This document shows, piece by piece, positions 60,310 through 64,000 of a stretch of DNA of 64,000 nt (positions are counted from its first letter, which is position 1; each line of letters opens with the position of its first letter). The stretch covers positions 186,001-250,000 of the forward strand of contig NZ_JAJTTH010000009.1 of assembly GCF_021341665.1 (NCBI RefSeq). The letters are read 5' to 3'. A program made the translations under genes and the position numbers. Source of the DNA: Pseudomonas sp. Au-Pse12. GTDB taxonomy: Bacteria > Pseudomonadota > Gammaproteobacteria > Pseudomonadales > Pseudomonadaceae. The notes under the pieces are model-generated. The model saw only the letters and a list, made by a program, of their open reading frames with translations. It ran no database searches and had not been told where the DNA came from.

Positions 60310-62118
60310 TCAGAACCTCAGGTGGTGGGTGTTGTAGGTGCGTTTGAATGAGTAGCCCAGGACGTTCACCCCGTTGATCTGGCGGCGCACGGTGTCGCCC
60401 AGGCCGGGGCCGTTGCCGGCGATCACCGCGTGGGCGTTGTCCACGGGGGCGAGGATGTAGTCGCTGAGGGCGCGGCCTGCCTGGAAGCAGCGGATCATCA
60501 GGAAACCGTCCTCCAGGGCGATGCTCACGCCCTGGATGACCGCGTCGTCCGAGTCGTCGTTAAGGGTCTGGTAGGTGCCGACCGTGGCCAGCCAGTTGTC
60601 CGGCAGCGGCACCGGGTCGATGCGTTCGCCCACGGCCAGCAACTGGCCGTGGCTCTTGGCGGTGAACACCCGGCGGCCCTGGACCGTCATCACGTCCAGT
60701 TGCAACTGGCCCAGGGTGCCGAGGTCCTCGGGCCAGAGGCCGAGGAATCTGCTCCGGGCCCGCAGCCAGCCTTGTTCGTCGCGCAGCAGCTCATAGCGCT
60801 TGCCGGCCAGCTCGGCGTACAGGCGCCGGTGCTGATCGCGAACCCGCAGCACGCCCCAGCGGGTGGCGTAGAAACCCGCCAGGTGCTGGCGATCGGCGGT
60901 TTCCGGAATTCGTCGGCGCTTGCTCTGCGGGGTGGCGGCCGGCGGCCGCGCGGGGTCGCCGTGGGCCTGCAGCAGCATGCGCAAGACCTGCGGCACCAGG
61001 GGCTGGGCCAGGGCTTCGCCGCTGTCCGCATTGCTCATCACGATCACCGCCAGCTGCTGCTCGGCGAGCACGCTGACCTGGGCGTGGAAGCCTTCGCCGA
61101 AGCCGCTGTGCTGCCAGGTCCGGATACCCGGTTGCACCCATTCCTCGCCGCAGGGCGAAAGGAACCAGCCAAGGCCCACCTGGCAGTCGAAATCCAGCGG
61201 ATTGCCGGCGTTCTGCGAGCGCACCATTTCATTGATCGAGGCGCCCGACAGCAGTTGGCGGTTGTTGTAGCGGCCCTGGGCGAAGAGCATCTGCAGGTAA
61301 TGGCTGAGGTCCCGCGGGCTGGTCCACAGCCCCTCGGCGGAGACGTCGCGGATCAGTGCATCGCCGCTGTGCGAACCTTCCTCATAGCCTTTGGCCCGGT
61401 ATGGCTGGGCGCGGCTGTCGCCAACGAAGCTCGACTGGCTCATGCCCAGCGGGCGCAGCAGGCTGGTCTGCAACTGCTGTTCGAAACTCACCCCGCTGCT
61501 GCGCTCCACCGCCGCGCCGAGCAGCGCGTAACCGAGCTTGGAGTAAGCGGTCTGGGTGCCGGGGGCGTTGCTCAGCCACAGCCCGCTGATCTTGCCCGGC
61601 AGTTCGCCGAGGGCGTTTGGCGTACGTGACTCGCGCAGGTACTCGGCGGGAATACCGCCCTGGTGGCTGAGCAGGCGGCGCAGCGTGACCGAGCGGTCGG
61701 CGGCATTCTGGTCCTCGTGAAAGCGCGAGCGGACATAGAACTCCTTGAGGGTGTCCTGCAACGGCGCGTCCAGTTGCAGGCGCCCTTGCTCCACCAGCTG
61801 CATCACCGCGGTAGCGGTCAGCAGTTGCGACAGGGCGCCGGCGCGAAACGCCGTGTTCTCGGTCACTTGCAGGCCGCGAGCCTGGTCGGCGAAGCCGAAC
61901 CCTCGGGCCCAGATCAGTTGCTGGCCGTCGACCAGGGCGATCGACAGCCCGGGCACCTGGTGCTCGGCCATCTGTTGCGGAATGTGCTGCTTCAGGTAGC
62001 CGATGATGCTGGCGTAATCGCCAGGCGCGATCGAAGGGGGCGCGGGGGGCTGGCCGTTGCAGCCGAGGTTGCTCAACAGAATGCCGACTAACGGCAGGCC
62101 GAGAAGTTTGCGCGACAT
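60310..62118 (-). CDS. Beta-lactamase/PBP-fold lipoprotein-like protein lacking catalytic residues
   Basis: This 602-residue protein of the serine-hydrolase (class C beta-lactamase-like) family has an N-terminal hydrophobic signal and a possible lipid-attachment Cys20 (LLSNLGCNGQ). The SxxK motif is replaced: FRAGALSQLLTA puts Ala95 and Gln98 where Ser and Lys belong. YxN reads Y192-S-K194 (TAYSKLGYALL). HSG at 337-339 is kept. About 210 extra C-terminal residues follow (from 390). It is probably a non-hydrolytic peptidoglycan or peptide binder. Its start is close to mipA's upstream side, and the 6-base gap suggests co-transcription. Confidence 0.85.
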   Translation of the reverse strand: MSRKLLGLPLVGILLSNLGCNGQPPAPPSIAPGDYASIIGYLKQHIPQQMAEHQVPGLSIALVDGQQLIWARGFGFADQARGLQVTENTAFRAGALSQLLTATAVMQLVEQGRLQLDAPLQDTLKEFYVRSRFHEDQNAADRSVTLRRLLSHQGGIPAEYLRESRTPNALGELPGKISGLWLSNAPGTQTAYSKLGYALLGAAVERSSGVSFEQQLQTSLLRPLGMSQSSFVGDSRAQPYRAKGYEEGSHSGDALIRDVSAEGLWTSPRDLSHYLQMLFAQGRYNNRQLLSGASINEMVRSQNAGNPLDFDCQVGLGWFLSPCGEEWVQPGIRTWQHSGFGEGFHAQVSVLAEQQLAVIVMSNADSGEALAQPLVPQVLRMLLQAHGDPARPPAATPQSKRRRIPETADRQHLAGFYATRWGVLRVRDQHRRLYAELAGKRYELLRDEQGWLRARSRFLGLWPEDLGTLGQLQLDVMTVQGRRVFTAKSHGQLLAVGERIDPVPLPDNWLATVGTYQTLNDDSDDAVIQGVSIALEDGFLMIRCFQAGRALSDYILAPVDNAHAVIAGNGPGLGDTVRRQINGVNVLGYSFKRTYNTHHLRF

Positions 62119-62404
62119 GCAGCACCCGAGAGTCCAATGGAGCTGCGGATGCTAGGGAAGGGCGGCGAAACAGTCTTTGGCAGCTTTGTCGGGAAACTGT
62201 CAAAGAGTGTTAACCCCAGGTGCGCTCAGGCCTCCAGCCCCAGGCGCGGGTGCCACCGGGCAAGCGATTGAATAGCCCCCTGGGGGTGATGCTTGTCCGC
62301 GCCATGGCTACGGGAATCCTCTGCGAGTGACTGTCGAGGGTGGCTTGATTCTGTAGTTACTGCAGGGTTTTTACTGGCGTTCATACCCAGACGGAGTGAA
62401 CGAC

Positions 62405-62662
62405 ATGAGCTTTTTCAGACGACTGTTGGCAGGGCATCACGGTGGTGGGCATGGCGCCTCCCGGGGCGGGCATCGGGGGGCGGGGCATGGCGCCGAGGGC
62501 GGTGGCCTTGCCTGCGGCCAGTGCCGGGCGTTGAACCCGTCGGCGGCGCGTTTCTGCCAGCAATGCGCGGCGTCGCTGGTGCCCTTGGGCTGTGTGCAAT
62601 GTGGCGCGTCGTTGGCGGCGGGGGCCCGGTTTTGCGGGCAATGCGGCCGCGCCTCGGGCTGA
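62405..62662 (+). CDS. Small His/Gly-rich double zinc-ribbon protein
   Basis: An 85-residue protein has an N-terminal RRLLAGHHGGGHGASRGGH segment, rich in His and Gly. Two CxxC...CxxC ribbons follow: CGQCRALNPSAARFCQQC and CVQCGASLAAGARFCGQC. It has GGAG upstream. Such zinc ribbons mediate protein or nucleic-acid contacts; the His-rich arm may bind additional metal. No partner gene is evident nearby. Confidence 0.75.
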   Translation: MSFFRRLLAGHHGGGHGASRGGHRGAGHGAEGGGLACGQCRALNPSAARFCQQCAASLVPLGCVQCGASLAAGARFCGQCGRASG

Positions 62663-62685
62663 GGCGCGGCGCGGCGCGGGGGAGG

Positions 62686-63252
62686 TTACAGGGCCAGGCT
62701 GTGGATCACCTGGGTGGCGTCGTCGGGGTCGATGGCGCTGCGCATGCCCAGCTGTTTGGCCAGTCGGCGCATGCTGTAGTTGCCGGCGGAGTCCACCGAG
62801 TACAGCTGCTGGAAACCATGGGTGCGGGCTTCGTCGATCAGGTGCTGCATCAGCAGCGCGCCGAGGCCCTTGCCTTGCCATTCATCGGCGATGGTCACGG
62901 CGAACTCGCAGCGCCAAGGCTGGTCGTCGACCTGGGCATAACGGCTGATGCCCACTTCGCGCAGTTCGCCGTTGTCGTGGACCAGGGCCACGTAGGCCAC
63001 CCGCTGCGGGGTGCCGACATCCATCAGTTGATCCAGCAGGCGATCGCCGACTTCCTTGACTTCACCGAGAAAACGCTGGTGCCGGGTGGCCGGGGAGAGG
63101 TTTTCGATAAAGGCTTTTTCTCGCTCCCGGTCCTGAGGACGCAGCGGGCGGATCAGCACATGGCTGCCGTCGTTCAAGGCGTCGATCCAGTATTGGCCTT
63201 GCTGCGCCGGGAAGGGCGGGTGGGCGAGGATATCGAGAGCAGTGCTGGACAT
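62686..63252 (-). CDS. GNAT-family N-acetyltransferase
   Basis: This 188-residue GNAT protein has the acetyl-CoA site ADEWQGKGLGALLMQHLID (Q/R-x2-G-x-G/A) and the preceding beta strands (VAYVALVHDNGELREVGISR, CEFAVTIADE). The N-terminal region (LIRPLRPQDREREKAFIENL) is like the GNAT domain found fused to protein-lysine acetyltransferases. ATG 63252 has GGAG 8 bases upstream. Substrate unknown. Confidence 0.88.
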   Translation of the reverse strand: MSSTALDILAHPPFPAQQGQYWIDALNDGSHVLIRPLRPQDREREKAFIENLSPATRHQRFLGEVKEVGDRLLDQLMDVGTPQRVAYVALVHDNGELREVGISRYAQVDDQPWRCEFAVTIADEWQGKGLGALLMQHLIDEARTHGFQQLYSVDSAGNYSMRRLAKQLGMRSAIDPDDATQVIHSLAL

Positions 63253-63387
63253 GATCAAGTCTCCGGAGAGCCAAAGGGCGGGCTGTACGAACAGCCCTGA
63301 TTGGCCTCAGGTTGACTGCACCGGCGACCGCTGCACTTGATCGGCATCAATGTCTCTGCTTGCGCCTTGGGCGTTGTCGATCACCGG

Positions 63388-64000
63388 TCATGCCGGCTGC
63401 CCGGCGGCGGGCGTTGGGCAGGCTTCGGGCATCAGAGTGTTGATCAGGGCGCGGATGGTGCCCGGCAGCGCTTCGAGTTCGCGGACGATGATGCTGCGCT
63501 CGCGCAGCGCCCAGCTCTCGTCGAGCTTCACCGTTACCAGTTGCATGGTGCGGCTGTGCCGCAGCGCCGCCGACTCGGGAATGATGCCGATGCCGACCCC
63601 GGCTTCGACCATGCGGCAGATGGCCTCGAAGCTCGACACCTGGATGCGCAGCGACAGTTGCTTGCCCAGGCGCTCCACGTGCTCGCGCAGGAAGCTCAGC
63701 AAGGTGCTGCCTTCATGCAGGCCGATGTGCTGGTAGGCCAGGGTCTGTTCCAGGGTCACCGAGGCCTGGCCGGCCAGCGGGTGGTCCACCGGCACCGTCA
63801 GCACCAGGTGGTCGGTGCTGAAGTGCAGCACTTGCAGGCCGGCGGCTTCCACCGGGCCGGCGATGATGCCCATGTCGCTGGTGCCGTCCAGCACGCCACG
63901 GACGATGTCCCGGGACAGGCGTTCCTGCAGATCCACCGTGACCCCCGGGCGCACCGAGAGAAATCCGGCCAGCACCTCCGGCAGAAACTCGGTGACCGCC
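63388..64000 (-). CDS. LysR-family transcriptional regulator (partial, N-terminus outside window)
   Basis: The C-terminal 203 residues of a LysR substrate-binding domain run off the right edge: AGFLSVRPGVTVDLQERLS, DMGIIAGPVEAAGLQVL, DHPLAGQASVTLEQ, CRMVEAGVGIGIIPESAA. The DNA-binding helix-turn-helix lies beyond 64000. The internal ATG at 63975 is not the real start. The regulated genes cannot be told from here. Confidence 0.88.
   Translation of the reverse strand, partial: AVTEFLPEVLAGFLSVRPGVTVDLQERLSRDIVRGVLDGTSDMGIIAGPVEAAGLQVLHFSTDHLVLTVPVDHPLAGQASVTLEQTLAYQHIGLHEGSTLLSFLREHVERLGKQLSLRIQVSSFEAICRMVEAGVGIGIIPESAALRHSRTMQLVTVKLDESWALRERSIIVRELEALPGTIRALINTLMPEACPTPAAGQPA

Overview
The window is high-GC chromosomal DNA with gene content, operon structure and REP/REPIN repeats typical of a fluorescens-group Pseudomonas (inference from a ShaAB-type fused Mrp antiporter, SfnB, DksA2, RstAB/MipA and an Anr box). 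I see no rRNA, tRNA, insertion sequence, prophage or CRISPR array. Long open frames antisense to real genes are frequent and come from the high third-position GC. Layout: (1) 144-14860 is a complete myo-inositol catabolism and uptake locus. A divergent RpiR-family regulator (iolR) faces iolC(+DUF2090)-iolE-iolB-iolA-iolI-iolD-iolG, followed by a sugar ABC importer (binding protein, double ATPase, permease). GGAA-N6-TTCC-like operators lie in front of iolC and of the importer. A third array stands in front of an unlinked Gfo/Idh/MocA dehydrogenase at 42597-43706, which I infer to be a regulon member. (2) 15224-23090 is a mixed stretch: dksA2, a chemotaxis transducer with a C-terminal sensory region, several small conserved-looking unknown genes, a TonB-dependent receptor with a DUF2946 gene, and a DUF3995 gene. 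(3) 23183-29255 is a six-gene Mrp-type Na+/H+ antiporter operon on the minus strand. (4) 29479-31443 holds a small membrane protein and an EamA exporter divergent from an XRE-cupin regulator, with two matching 12-bp palindromes between them. (5) 31566-42156 is the most interesting locus. A sigma-54-type promoter precedes sfnB, an orphan acyl-CoA-dehydrogenase C-terminal domain, an LLM flavin monooxygenase, a degenerate AMP-ligase-like protein, a complete branched-chain-amino-acid-type ABC importer and an FAD/NAD(P)-binding oxidoreductase. I infer a sulfur-starvation module for taking up and oxidising an organosulfur or other oxygenase substrate. Three tandem REPINs close it. (6) 43859-51919 holds short-chain dehydrogenase and phosphotransferase genes, a D-2-hydroxyacid dehydrogenase, an isochorismatase-like hydrolase with a tiny separate transcription unit upstream, an HAAAP amino-acid permease, a ParB-like protein and a SulP transporter. 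(7) 51974-64000 holds acnB with a highly structured leader, a DUF1289 protein, an Anr-boxed universal stress protein, miaE, rstA-rstB, a MipA/OmpV porin-like protein, a beta-lactamase-fold protein lacking its catalytic residues, a zinc-ribbon miniprotein, a GNAT acetyltransferase and a truncated LysR regulator at the edge. Strongest leads: the organosulfur locus with its two degenerate enzymes, the acnB leader RNA, the small unit at 47721-47883, and the dispersed IolR-like operator arrays.
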